From assembly GCA_938023035.1 (NCBI GenBank), contig CALIDI010000006.1:1-64000 (forward strand): a DNA stretch of 64,000 nucleotides. The letters run 5' to 3'. Origin of the DNA: an uncultured Leptolyngbyaceae cyanobacterium (lineage in GTDB: Bacteria; Cyanobacteriota; Cyanobacteriia; Leptolyngbyales; Leptolyngbyaceae). The position numbers and the translations under genes were made by a program. A model generated the notes under the pieces. That model worked only from the letters and a program-made list of their open reading frames with translations. It ran no database searches and had not been told where the DNA came from. Numbering within the stretch: position 1 is the first letter of the stretch; every line of letters begins with the position of its first letter. Positions 18,155-25,575 of this stretch are shown piece by piece.

Positions 18155-18856
18155 ATGGTTACATCTCCGAAAAGTCCCCCGTCGCTGCCACCTTTGGAAA
18201 ATGGCGATCGCCTTACACGCGCTGAGTTTGAGCAACGCTATCAGGCAATGCCACAGCACAAAAAAGTAGAACTGATTAAAGGCAGAGTATTGATAGCATC
18301 CCTCGTTCGCGCTAGGAGACATGGCAAACCCCACTCAGCAGTTATGACTTGGCTCGGTCGCTACTGGCAAGCGACCCCCGGCGGTGAACTGATGGATAAC
18401 CCCACCGTGCGCCTCGATAACGACAATGAGCCACAACCGGATGCTTGCCTACGCATTGAAGCAGAAGTCGGTGGGCAATCGCGCATCAGTGAAGATGACT
18501 ACATCGAAGGTGCGCCGGAACTGATCGTCGAAATTACGGCCAGTAGTGCGTCTTATGATCTGCATGATAAAAAGCAGGTCTATCGCCGCAGCGGAGTCCA
18601 GGAATACCTGGTATGGCGAGCGCTGAATCACGCTTCTGATTGGTTTATGTTGCAGAATGGAACTTATGTCGATCAGCCTGTTGATGCGGATGGGATTCTG
18701 CGCAGTCAAGTGTTTCCGGGGTTGTGGTTGGCGGTGAACGATTTGTTAGCGGGTAACTTGGCTGAAGTGGTCTCGGCATCCGAACGGGGGCTGGAGTCTT
18801 CAGACTACCGCGCATTTCAACGCTCCTTAAGTGCAAAGTTGAGTCAAGGGGCTTGA
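18155..18856 (+). CDS. Uma2-family (DUF820) PD-(D/E)XK nuclease-like protein
   Basis: Uma2 proteins are restriction-endonuclease-fold proteins expanded in cyanobacteria; their substrate is largely unknown. The 233-aa product has the family pattern: RLTRAEFEQRYQAMPQ, VELIKGRV (active-site Glu), NEPQPDACLRIEAE (active-site Asp), GAPELIVEITASSASYDL (Glu-x-Thr) and DKKQVYRRSGVQEYLVW. ATG 18155 gives the usual MVTSP-type start; an upstream in-frame ATG at 18119 falls in a repeat fragment. The gene stands alone. Confidence 0.92.
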   Translation: MVTSPKSPPSLPPLENGDRLTRAEFEQRYQAMPQHKKVELIKGRVLIASLVRARRHGKPHSAVMTWLGRYWQATPGGELMDNPTVRLDNDNEPQPDACLRIEAEVGGQSRISEDDYIEGAPELIVEITASSASYDLHDKKQVYRRSGVQEYLVWRALNHASDWFMLQNGTYVDQPVDADGILRSQVFPGLWLAVNDLLAGNLAEVVSASERGLESSDYRAFQRSLSAKLSQGA

Positions 18857-18994
18857 ACGGCGATCGCTCCAGGTTTAAGCAGATTCCTCAATCTCTTCAG
18901 AAATATCTGGAAATACCTCACCTGGAACGTATCTCACAGAATTGACTTGTGCAGGTTTCGCATCGCAGATTAGGATCCTCGAGGACAACAGGCA

Positions 18995-19696
18995 TTACAA
19001 GCCCCTTTGCGCTTCCACTAAATGAAGAGCTGCATTGGCTAAGTGTTCAGCAGCCCGATAGTTGGCTAACGATGCCAGGTTGTCAGGGGTTAGATTTTGC
19101 GCTGATTGGGTCAGTTGTCTGGCCTGTTGCAACAGCTTTGTTGCCGTTGCCGGATTGACCTGGTAGTAAGCGATCGCCGCCTCCACCCGTGCAATGCGTT
19201 CCTGTGCGCGATAGGGTGCTTCGTACCAGCGTTTGCTGGCCTTCTTCGATCCGCGGCGTCCGACCGCATACCCCAGTTGGCCTTCGTAGAGGGTTTCTGC
19301 CGCTTTATAGAGGGAATTGGCGGCTTTGGCTTGCTTCTCAGCCGCGAAGAACTGCCCTGCCTGATAACTGCGTTCAGCTTGGTTCAACGTTTGTTGCGCC
19401 AGTCGGACAAACTCAGCCGCAGGCTCAGAATTGGCTTGACTGGCAAGGTATTGAATCGAGAAGGCTTTTTCCTGTGCTCGTTGAAGATCGCGGGCGGCTT
19501 TCCGGCTGTAGTAACCATCTGCTTGTGGAACGTTTTCGGTAGGAAGTGGCCGCAGAGGAGTCTGCGATCGCCGCGAAGGAGAAGCTAAAGGAGCAGCATG
19601 GGAGGTTTGATGCACCACGAATGGCGTTGTTGAAATGGATGCAACGCCAAGCAATACTGCTGCTACTTTGAGTGATTTGAGTGGTTGGGTTAGCAT
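18995..19696 (-). CDS. Exported helical-repeat hypothetical protein (233 aa)
   Basis: ATG 19696 is preceded by AGGAG at good distance, and the product opens with a Sec signal peptide (residues 1 to about 34). The mature part has a basic Pro-rich stretch followed by Ala/Gln-rich amphipathic helices (AARDLQRAQEKAF, LAQQTLNQAERSYQAGQF, AEKQAKAANSLYKAAETLYE) that resemble a TPR-like or coiled array. I recognise no named family. It is the last leftward gene after a two-component system and an OB-fold protein, which points to an envelope-stress role, by inference. The frame is open 60 codons further upstream, but that stretch overlaps a dispersed repeat and looks non-coding. Confidence 0.75.
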   Translation of the reverse strand: MLTQPLKSLKVAAVLLGVASISTTPFVVHQTSHAAPLASPSRRSQTPLRPLPTENVPQADGYYSRKAARDLQRAQEKAFSIQYLASQANSEPAAEFVRLAQQTLNQAERSYQAGQFFAAEKQAKAANSLYKAAETLYEGQLGYAVGRRGSKKASKRWYEAPYRAQERIARVEAAIAYYQVNPATATKLLQQARQLTQSAQNLTPDNLASLANYRAAEHLANAALHLVEAQRGL

Positions 19697-19807
19697 AGTA
19701 AATCTCCTGATTTGAGAAACCGTCAATGATGCTGCTGGGTACGATAATTTCTTCGTACACATCAGCGTAATTAGGGAACAGAATTTGATAGGAATAGCAG
19801 CAAACGA

Positions 19808-19895
19808 GTAGCCTACGGCATCAATCTGGCTCCCCTTCTCCCTTGATGGAAGAAAGGGCATGGCCCTGCCGGGCATTCAAGAAACTCGTTATCTG
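19808..19895 (-). repeat. Dispersed intergenic repeat, family 2 fragment
   Basis: The segment starts GTAGCCTACGGCATCAATCT and contains CCCCTTCTCCC and GGGCATTCAAG. These blocks recur at 33320 and, inverted, at 58735-58885. No coding potential. Confidence 0.5.
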
Positions 19896-19947
19896 ATTGC
19901 TGCCCCTATCGTTGCTTAGATAAGTAGCCTCTAAATCTATGGCAATG

Positions 19948-20050
19948 TATAGCACTGCGAGTGCGGGTTAGGACATAATTGCGGTTAAGGCTCGTAGTAA
20001 GGACTTAAGTCCTCATTACAAACGTCCTAACTAGCTTGTGTAATGCTATA
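19948..20050. repeat. 103-bp imperfect nested palindrome
   Basis: Three nested inverted pairs share one centre: TATAGCA (19948) with TGCTATA (20044), GTTAGGAC (19967) with GTCCTAAC (20024), and the perfect 14-mer AGGACTTAAGTCCT at 20000-20013. The whole could fold as one long hairpin in RNA or a cruciform in DNA. Shortened relatives appear near 28535 and 31845. It resembles a small non-autonomous element more than a terminator, since no T-run follows. Confidence 0.7.
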
Positions 20051-20097
20051 TCTTCTAAATCAATCACAATGCCTCTAGATCATCAGTGAGATGATGA

Positions 20098-20496
20098 TCA
20101 GCGATCGCGACGAGGCTCCCTGCGATTGGGGCCACCGGCCCAAGGCGGAGGCCCGAAGTCGGGGCGGATGTTGATCACAGTGCCATCGGCGCGGGTAATT
20201 GAGAAAGCATCCAATTCGCCAGAACGCCCCACTTTTCCGCGCACGGTCACCCGTTCACCGGGTGTCAGCGAAATGGGCTGCCACCAGCGTGGCCCTGCAT
20301 CGACGATAATTTGTCCGCTACTGTCGTCTAACACGAAATAGTTCCCGATGATTTGATTCACCGTGCCAGAAAGGGTGATTCCTGGTGGAGTTTGCTGTAA
20401 ATCGCGAATGCGGGTTTGGGCGTGAGCAGCGGTTGGTGGGTAAACAACTGGTGCTAATGGGATCAAGGCCAATGCCAGTAAAGTAGAGTATTTCAT
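20098..20496 (-). CDS. Secreted OB-fold protein, YdeI/BOF-like
   Basis: The 132-aa product has a signal peptide cleaved after AHA (residues 24-26). It then carries a small OB-type barrel: GITLSGTVNQIIGNYFVLDDSSGQ (read as two adjoining strands), LTPGERVTVRGKVGRSGELDAF and a basic Arg/Pro-rich tail. Bacterial OB-fold relatives of this kind are periplasmic stress proteins that bind small charged ligands. ATG 20496 has AAGGAG upstream. It lies 62 bases downstream of a histidine kinase gene on the same strand and is probably part of that operon. Confidence 0.8.
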   Translation of the reverse strand: MKYSTLLALALIPLAPVVYPPTAAHAQTRIRDLQQTPPGITLSGTVNQIIGNYFVLDDSSGQIIVDAGPRWWQPISLTPGERVTVRGKVGRSGELDAFSITRADGTVINIRPDFGPPPWAGGPNRREPRRDR

Positions 20497-20558
20497 TGTT
20501 GAAGATTCTCCTTATGCGCTTCAACCTGAGTATTCAAAACAAAAGTGACATGAATATG

Positions 20559-21884
20559 TCACTGGGTTGGCTGGCGATGAAGTTTCTGTTTGAGGAGGGG
20601 CAGTGCGATCGCAAAACAGGATCCTTGCCCTTCAGTACTGGTGACCTGAACGGTACCGCCGTGGGCCTGGATAATTTGCTGGGTGATGGCCAACCCTAAA
20701 CCAAATCCACCGGCTTTTTCCGGCTGCTGGCGGTCTGGGGTGCGCACTGCATCAACCCGATAAAACCGTTCAAAAATATGGGGCAGGCACTCGGCGGGAA
20801 TACCGATTCCAGTATCTTTTACCTGAATCAGAGCGCGGTGGGGGGTGGCACTCAGGTGCAGTGCGACAGTGCCGCCAGCGGGGGTATATTTCAGGGCATT
20901 GTTGAGCAGGTTGGCGATCGCCTGACGCAGTAAATCCGCATCGGCCATGATCCTGATCGGTGTATCGGGTAAGTCATCCTGCCACTGCAAATTCTGCGTG
21001 CTTGCCTCCGCTGCAAAGGTCTCAACCAAATCCTTAAGGAAAGCCACCAGATCGACAGATTGCAGCGTAGTGGGCGGTAAGGATTGTTCGTGGCGTGCCA
21101 ACAGCAATAGATTGGTGACCAGGGTGGTCATGGATTTTGTAATCTCTACCAGCTTATGAAGTCGTTGTTCGTGAAGGTTGGGGTCTGTTGTGGGTTTCAC
21201 CAGGCCAATCTGAATATTGCCCAGCAGGGCAGCCAGCGGTGCCCGCAGCTCATGGGAGGCATCCGCCGTGAAGCGGTGCAACCGTTCGTAGGCGGTTTGA
21301 ATCGGTTGCATGGCAAAGCCGCCCAGTAACCAGCCAGTGATGCCAATCAATGCCAGCGCCAGGGGGACACCCAGCGCCAGAAAGAGCCGCAATTGGTGGA
21401 GATTGGATCGCACCGGATCGAGGGGAACGGCTACTTGCAGATAACCCAGTAATTCCTGATTTTGAAAGACCGGTAACGTGACTTGGCGCAGAGATTGGGG
21501 CGTGGATAGACTGAGGAAACCAGGGGCGATCGCCAACTGTTCGGGGGGTACCGTGCCGACAAACCGAACCAACTGCCCATCGCGGTCATACCAGCGGACA
21601 TAACGCGCCTCGTGATCGTAGGGAATCGAGTTGCTGCCCAAGACTGGCACATCATTCAGTTCTACCCGCCAGCGCCCCTCATGCAGGCGATATTTCACAG
21701 CGGCGGCCATTGTGCGACTTTTGTTCAGTAATTGTTGGTCGAACGATCGCATCTGTTCTTGCGTTTCCAGAACAAACATCGCGCCAGCAAACACGACCAG
21801 AATGCTACCCATCGATCCCGTAAACCAGCGAGCGAGATTCCGCTGACTGCGGTGAAAGAGGGAGCCAGGCCGGGCGCTAACCAT
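20559..21884 (-). CDS. Sensor histidine kinase of a two-component system (441 aa)
   Basis: Two membrane helices (about 20-40 and 165-190) bracket a periplasmic sensor of ~120 residues. A HAMP-less linker then leads to a HisKA domain with the phospho-acceptor His in TADASHELRAPLAALLGN, and an HATPase domain with N box (LLNNALKYTP), DTGIGIP, a FERFYRVD F box and GGFGLGLAITQQI. The start is ATG 21884, which overlaps the regulator's last codons (ATGG/TAG) with AGGAGG nine bases upstream, so translation is coupled. It resembles cyanobacterial RppB/NrsS kinases that sense metals or redox; the signal here is unproven. Confidence 0.93.
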   Translation of the reverse strand: MVSARPGSLFHRSQRNLARWFTGSMGSILVVFAGAMFVLETQEQMRSFDQQLLNKSRTMAAAVKYRLHEGRWRVELNDVPVLGSNSIPYDHEARYVRWYDRDGQLVRFVGTVPPEQLAIAPGFLSLSTPQSLRQVTLPVFQNQELLGYLQVAVPLDPVRSNLHQLRLFLALGVPLALALIGITGWLLGGFAMQPIQTAYERLHRFTADASHELRAPLAALLGNIQIGLVKPTTDPNLHEQRLHKLVEITKSMTTLVTNLLLLARHEQSLPPTTLQSVDLVAFLKDLVETFAAEASTQNLQWQDDLPDTPIRIMADADLLRQAIANLLNNALKYTPAGGTVALHLSATPHRALIQVKDTGIGIPAECLPHIFERFYRVDAVRTPDRQQPEKAGGFGLGLAITQQIIQAHGGTVQVTSTEGQGSCFAIALPLLKQKLHRQPTQ

Positions 21885-22593
21885 CCGCCGAATCCTCCTG
21901 GGTCGTAGACGCATCTAAACTGGGGGAAGGCCGGAGGCGATAGCCAATGCCATAAACCGTTTCAATCCAGCGATCGGCGTCAACCTCGCGCAACCGTCGT
22001 CGTAGTCGGCGCACCAGAGTTGTAATCGCATTACTTTCCGGTTCTTCTCCCCAAGTCCAAATCGTTTCCTCAATCTGCGTACGGGTTAAAACCTGTTGGG
22101 GGTGACGCATAAAATATTCCATCAGTTGAAATTCTCGCCCTGATAGCTCGACGGTAGTATCAGCCCGTGCCACAGTGAGTTGGTTCAAGTTTAGACTGAG
22201 ATCTGCCAGGGTAAGAATATCTCCTCGCCAGAGAGGAGAGCGTCGCCCCAGTGCCCGCACCCGTGCCAAAAACTCTAGCATATCAACGGGTTTGACTAGG
22301 TAATCATCTGCTCCGGCATCCAGCCCGGTGATTTTGTCTAGGGTTGTGTCTTTAGACGTTAGCATCAATACGGGTGAGCCTTTCCCCATCTGGCGATACT
22401 GCTGACAAAGGCTGAGGCCACTGACCCCTGGCAGCAACCAATCGAGAATCAGCAAGTCATACTCTTTTTGCGTGATTAGCCACTCAGCCGTAGCGCCATT
22501 ATCCACGGCATCGACCCCATGCCCGCTGGCGTCCAGGGCTTCGCGCAGTGGTTCTAGTAAGTCGCGATCGTCTTCAACTAATAAAATGCGCAT
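21877..22593 (-). CDS. OmpR-family response regulator
   Basis: The 238-aa protein has a receiver domain (LLVEDDRDLLEPL with the acidic pocket, phospho-acceptor Asp in LLILDWLLPG, switch Thr in MLTSKDT, KPVDMLEF) and a winged-helix DNA-binding domain (LSGREFQLMEYFMRHPQ, TLVRRLRRRLREV, TVYGIGYRL). It is encoded first, overlapping the cognate kinase by eight bases. Architecture and gene order match cyanobacterial RppA/NrsR-type regulators. The divergent gene at 22786 and the downstream OB-fold gene are natural candidate targets, by position only. Confidence 0.95.
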   Translation of the reverse strand: MRILLVEDDRDLLEPLREALDASGHGVDAVDNGATAEWLITQKEYDLLILDWLLPGVSGLSLCQQYRQMGKGSPVLMLTSKDTTLDKITGLDAGADDYLVKPVDMLEFLARVRALGRRSPLWRGDILTLADLSLNLNQLTVARADTTVELSGREFQLMEYFMRHPQQVLTRTQIEETIWTWGEEPESNAITTLVRRLRRRLREVDADRWIETVYGIGYRLRPSPSLDASTTQEDSADG

Positions 22594-22785
22594 AGCGGTT
22601 GTGGATGGGTCAAATCCCTGTCAGAATAGTAAAAAATATAGTAAAAAATAAGGATTCTATAATCTGAAACCTTACCACAGAGGCACGGAGAACGCAGAGC
22701 TATGGTGCCATCTGTTCTTCAATCTTGTGAGTTGTGGGTGTTTTCTCCTTCAATGTTCAAAACAAACTTTTCCCAATTGGCAACC

Positions 22786-23175
22786 ATGAAAGCTGTTCCC
22801 TGGTTTAAAGGATTCGCCAGTTTGGGGCTAGAGTTCTGGCTACCGCTGCCTCTGCTAGGATTGCTGTTCTGGTTTGGAGGCGGTTGGGTGGCCGAGTGGA
22901 CGATGGCACGCCCCCAGGCTACGGATACCGCTTTGCAGGCGAGTCAGCAGATGCAGACCCAGATTCCAGTGTCGATTGTGGCGATCGAGGTCGAAATTCA
23001 TCGCAAACGCGGATTTTCAAAGGTTGGTGTGAAAACTACTAACCCAGCGCTTAAAAAGCTGGAGTATGAGTTTCCGTTTTTGGAGTTTGAGCAAGTGGAA
23101 GCGGCGATCGCCCAGGAGTTAGGAATGTCCCACGCCCAGGTGCGATCGCGCATCCAATACGAAATTAAGCGTTGA
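22786..23175 (+). CDS. Hypothetical single-pass membrane protein
   Basis: From ATG 22786 the 129-aa product has one strong membrane segment (LPLPLLGLLFWFGGGWVAEW) and a soluble domain with VSIVAIEVEIHRKRGFSKVGV, followed by a C-terminal helix containing EFEQVEAAIAQELGMS. In-frame ATGs at 22753 and 22702 would lengthen it, but those residues look non-coding. No family is recognised. It is divergent from the response regulator with about 190 bases between, so it may be controlled by that system. Confidence 0.65.
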   Translation: MKAVPWFKGFASLGLEFWLPLPLLGLLFWFGGGWVAEWTMARPQATDTALQASQQMQTQIPVSIVAIEVEIHRKRGFSKVGVKTTNPALKKLEYEFPFLEFEQVEAAIAQELGMSHAQVRSRIQYEIKR

Positions 23176-23358
23176 CGCTTTCTGGGAGTGGCCGTCACTT
23201 GACTCATCGCTCCTTCTGCCTAAGCGCAACTGAGTCCTAAAGCCTCCAGTTATCTAGCTGCAATTGTCCCCCGTGTGGAGTGCAACAAACTACAGACGTT
23301 CTGCTTGGCATGGAAGCAGGTAGCCCGTTTGAGAAGGGGTCTGCAACACAGCGGGCGC

Positions 23359-23451
23359 ATGGGTGAACTCAACTTCGGCTCGATGGGCCTCACCGAGGCA
23401 CAAAAAGCGACTCTGAAGGCGCTAGGAGGGGTTGAGCTGCCAAAGGCTTAA
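23359..23451 (+). pseudogene. Short unidentified ORF, probable gene remnant
   Basis: Thirty codons read MGELNFGSMGLTEAQKAT and end VELPKA before TAA. The frame is open upstream to about 23222 with no stop but also no better start, giving about 75 residues of protein-like sequence in all. It overlaps the last bases of the convergent beta-lactamase-like gene. I cannot name the family; the look is of the C-terminal tail of a lost gene. Confidence 0.3.
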
Positions 23452-24743
23452 GAGGCTGATTGTCTACCCAACTCAGCCAGAATGCTGCTATAAGTCTTGA
23501 TTAGGTCAGTTTCATTGAGGGGTTGAGTGGGATGATTCCAGGTTGCAACCACACAGTAGGATTTGCCCGCATTGCTTTCTAACCACGTAGTCAGGTTGAA
23601 AACCCCTGGCTCAGATCCACCCTTAAATGCAATCCTAGACCAATCTTGGGGTTGAGCCAGGCCGGGGTTAATGCCCATCAGGGGCAAATCTTTAACCTGA
23701 ACCATGAGCCGACATAACTCCCTGGCAGAAAAGTACCACTCCACATCGAGTGCCAGCGGGTCACCTGTCAATAAACTGACCGTTGGCAAGTCCGCCGTCG
23801 TCAATGTCTCCAATATCTGTCGTCGCGCCGTTGGGTCAGACTGGCGAAAATCCGTCAGCGTTTCTGCATGGCGTGGGTCTTTGAGTATGAAAAATTCGCG
23901 CGTTGTTAAGAACGGCTGATTTCGGGGCGCGAGTGCCTCGATTAGCGATCGCCCCAGCGTGTGAATTAGGGCATCCGTCGCCGTATTATCACTCACCGAA
24001 ATCATCAAGGCTGCCAGGGTTTCCAGAGTGACTGCGGTACCCACCGGCCAATCCTGAATCATCCCACTCGGGAGGCTACGCCATTCGGGTTGCAGGGTGA
24101 CGACCGTATCCCACCAGAGCGTGCCCTTTACAATTGCCTGACGCAAGGCCGCCAGCACCGCCAGCTTAAAGGCCGACCCCACTGCCAACGGTTGATCCGC
24201 CGCTACAGCAGCCAGTTCCTCCTCCCCCTGCAAAATCAGCAGACTGGCGTTACCGTCTAGTGCCTGGAATGCCTGCACAGCCTCTGCTAGAGAGAGGGGA
24301 GCTGTGGGCGGCCCAAAGAACAAACCAGCAATTTGCCCTTGACGGTTTAACTGAATTTTGGCCGGAACGGTGCCTCGTGCAAAGGTAAGTTGATATCCAT
24401 CTTCCAGGGGCGTAACCCCCTGCAATGACCCTAGGGACTGTTTCAACTGACTCAGTAATATTCGCACCTGATCGATTGGTACTTGTTGTAAAAAAGTGGT
24501 GGTAAACCAATCGGCCTGAGCGACTTCGGCTTGAAAGAGGCGTTCTAGGGCCGCCGTTGGAGTTAGTGGCATAGCTTGGGGCATTCTGGCGGTAGAAGAG
24601 ATTATCTGGTTAACAGGGGTAGAAGGGATATGGGGTGTAGATGTTGCCTTTGCAGGTAAGATTGCGACTATGGCCATCATAGCGATCGCAAAGGCTAGCC
24701 CTACTGCAGCAACCAACAAATGCGAAAAAGATTTTGCCATCAC
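23448..24743 (-). CDS. Exported serine hydrolase, class A beta-lactamase-like
   Basis: The 431-aa protein has an N-terminal signal or anchor helix, an extra ~110-residue domain, and a class A beta-lactamase/DD-peptidase fold. The motifs are intact: SxxK with S190 and K193 (GSAFKLAVL), SDN (ISVSDNTATD) and KGG (IAFKGGSEPG). A typical Glu166-bearing omega loop is not obvious, so it may be a low-activity enzyme or a cell-wall peptidase, not an antibiotic-resistance enzyme. It is a single leftward gene. Confidence 0.85.
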   Translation of the reverse strand: MMAKSFSHLLVAAVGLAFAIAMMAIVAILPAKATSTPHIPSTPVNQIISSTARMPQAMPLTPTAALERLFQAEVAQADWFTTTFLQQVPIDQVRILLSQLKQSLGSLQGVTPLEDGYQLTFARGTVPAKIQLNRQGQIAGLFFGPPTAPLSLAEAVQAFQALDGNASLLILQGEEELAAVAADQPLAVGSAFKLAVLAALRQAIVKGTLWWDTVVTLQPEWRSLPSGMIQDWPVGTAVTLETLAALMISVSDNTATDALIHTLGRSLIEALAPRNQPFLTTREFFILKDPRHAETLTDFRQSDPTARRQILETLTTADLPTVSLLTGDPLALDVEWYFSARELCRLMVQVKDLPLMGINPGLAQPQDWSRIAFKGGSEPGVFNLTTWLESNAGKSYCVVATWNHPTQPLNETDLIKTYSSILAELGRQSAS

Positions 24744-24817
24744 TGGGTAACCACGCCTCTAGTTGTTGATTGTTGTCGCGGTTGACAAGCAGGTCAATCC
24801 TGACAACTTGGGCGCAC

Positions 24818-25528
24818 TCAGCAGCCAGGCACCCCTGAAAAATCGGCGATCGGCCCAGAGTAAACTCTCAGCATTTGATTGCCACCCCGCTGAAACTCAT
24901 AGGGAACAGGTTCAACCTGCACCGTTGCCCCTCGGCTCAGCAAATCCTGAATGACAGGCTCGACATAGGACGAAGGAGTACCATCCAGTTTTAGCAATGG
25001 AAAAATCCGCACCTCAGCGGCCACCCGCAGCAACTCCCGCACCGATGCTAAGTGAAATTCCAGAGATCGGTGATCGGCATAGAGAAATAGGAGGTGAGAG
25101 ACCAACGCCAGATCAAAGGAGCGATCGCCCCAATCTAGCTGAGGCAAAGCCTGGGGCTGATAACGCCCCGTTGCTTTACCAGCTTCATAATCCAGGAGAA
25201 ATCGCTCCATGGCGGCTAGCCGCGATCGCCCTAAATCATCAGCATCGACATAATTTTTCCAGCAGTAGCGATCGGCATTTTGCTTCACCTGAGCAATGAT
25301 TGGATTGTAGACCGCCTGCACCCGCTGGCGAATCTGCTCAGTAGAGAATTGATACACCGGGTCAATGGAAACCACCGATCGCCCCAGAGCTGCCATTTCC
25401 GCATTGAAGCTAGCTGGCCCATCCCCACAGCCCAAAATGCGGCATTGTAAATCTGCCTCTGACAGATTAAACATCTGTCGGTACTCACCGAGTGTGCGGC
25501 CCCAGGGCACGACATCATCCAGTTGCAT
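24818..25528 (-). CDS. SAM-dependent methyltransferase-like protein
   Basis: The 236-aa product carries a class I methyltransferase motif I variant (ILGCGDGPASFNAEM), a motif II acidic strand (SVVSIDPVYQFS), and a motif IV-like FDLALVSHLLFLY followed by ELLRVAAEVRIFPLL. This arrangement occurs in conserved cyanobacterial proteins of unknown substrate. Between motifs II and IV lies an insertion rich in aromatic and charged residues. It is co-oriented with the upstream FHA-reductase gene, 47 bases away, and may be its last operon member. Confidence 0.72.
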   Translation of the reverse strand: MQLDDVVPWGRTLGEYRQMFNLSEADLQCRILGCGDGPASFNAEMAALGRSVVSIDPVYQFSTEQIRQRVQAVYNPIIAQVKQNADRYCWKNYVDADDLGRSRLAAMERFLLDYEAGKATGRYQPQALPQLDWGDRSFDLALVSHLLFLYADHRSLEFHLASVRELLRVAAEVRIFPLLKLDGTPSSYVEPVIQDLLSRGATVQVEPVPYEFQRGGNQMLRVYSGPIADFSGVPGC

Positions 25529-25575
25529 CGATCGTTCCTCAGGTGATGAACCCTATGAAAAATAGCCGTGGGTCT

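Noticed and set aside
23448-24743. Beta-lactamase resistance gene
   Set aside because: The SxxK, SDN and KGG motifs fit the fold, but the extra N-terminal domain and lack of a clear omega-loop Glu do not support an antibiotic-resistance call.
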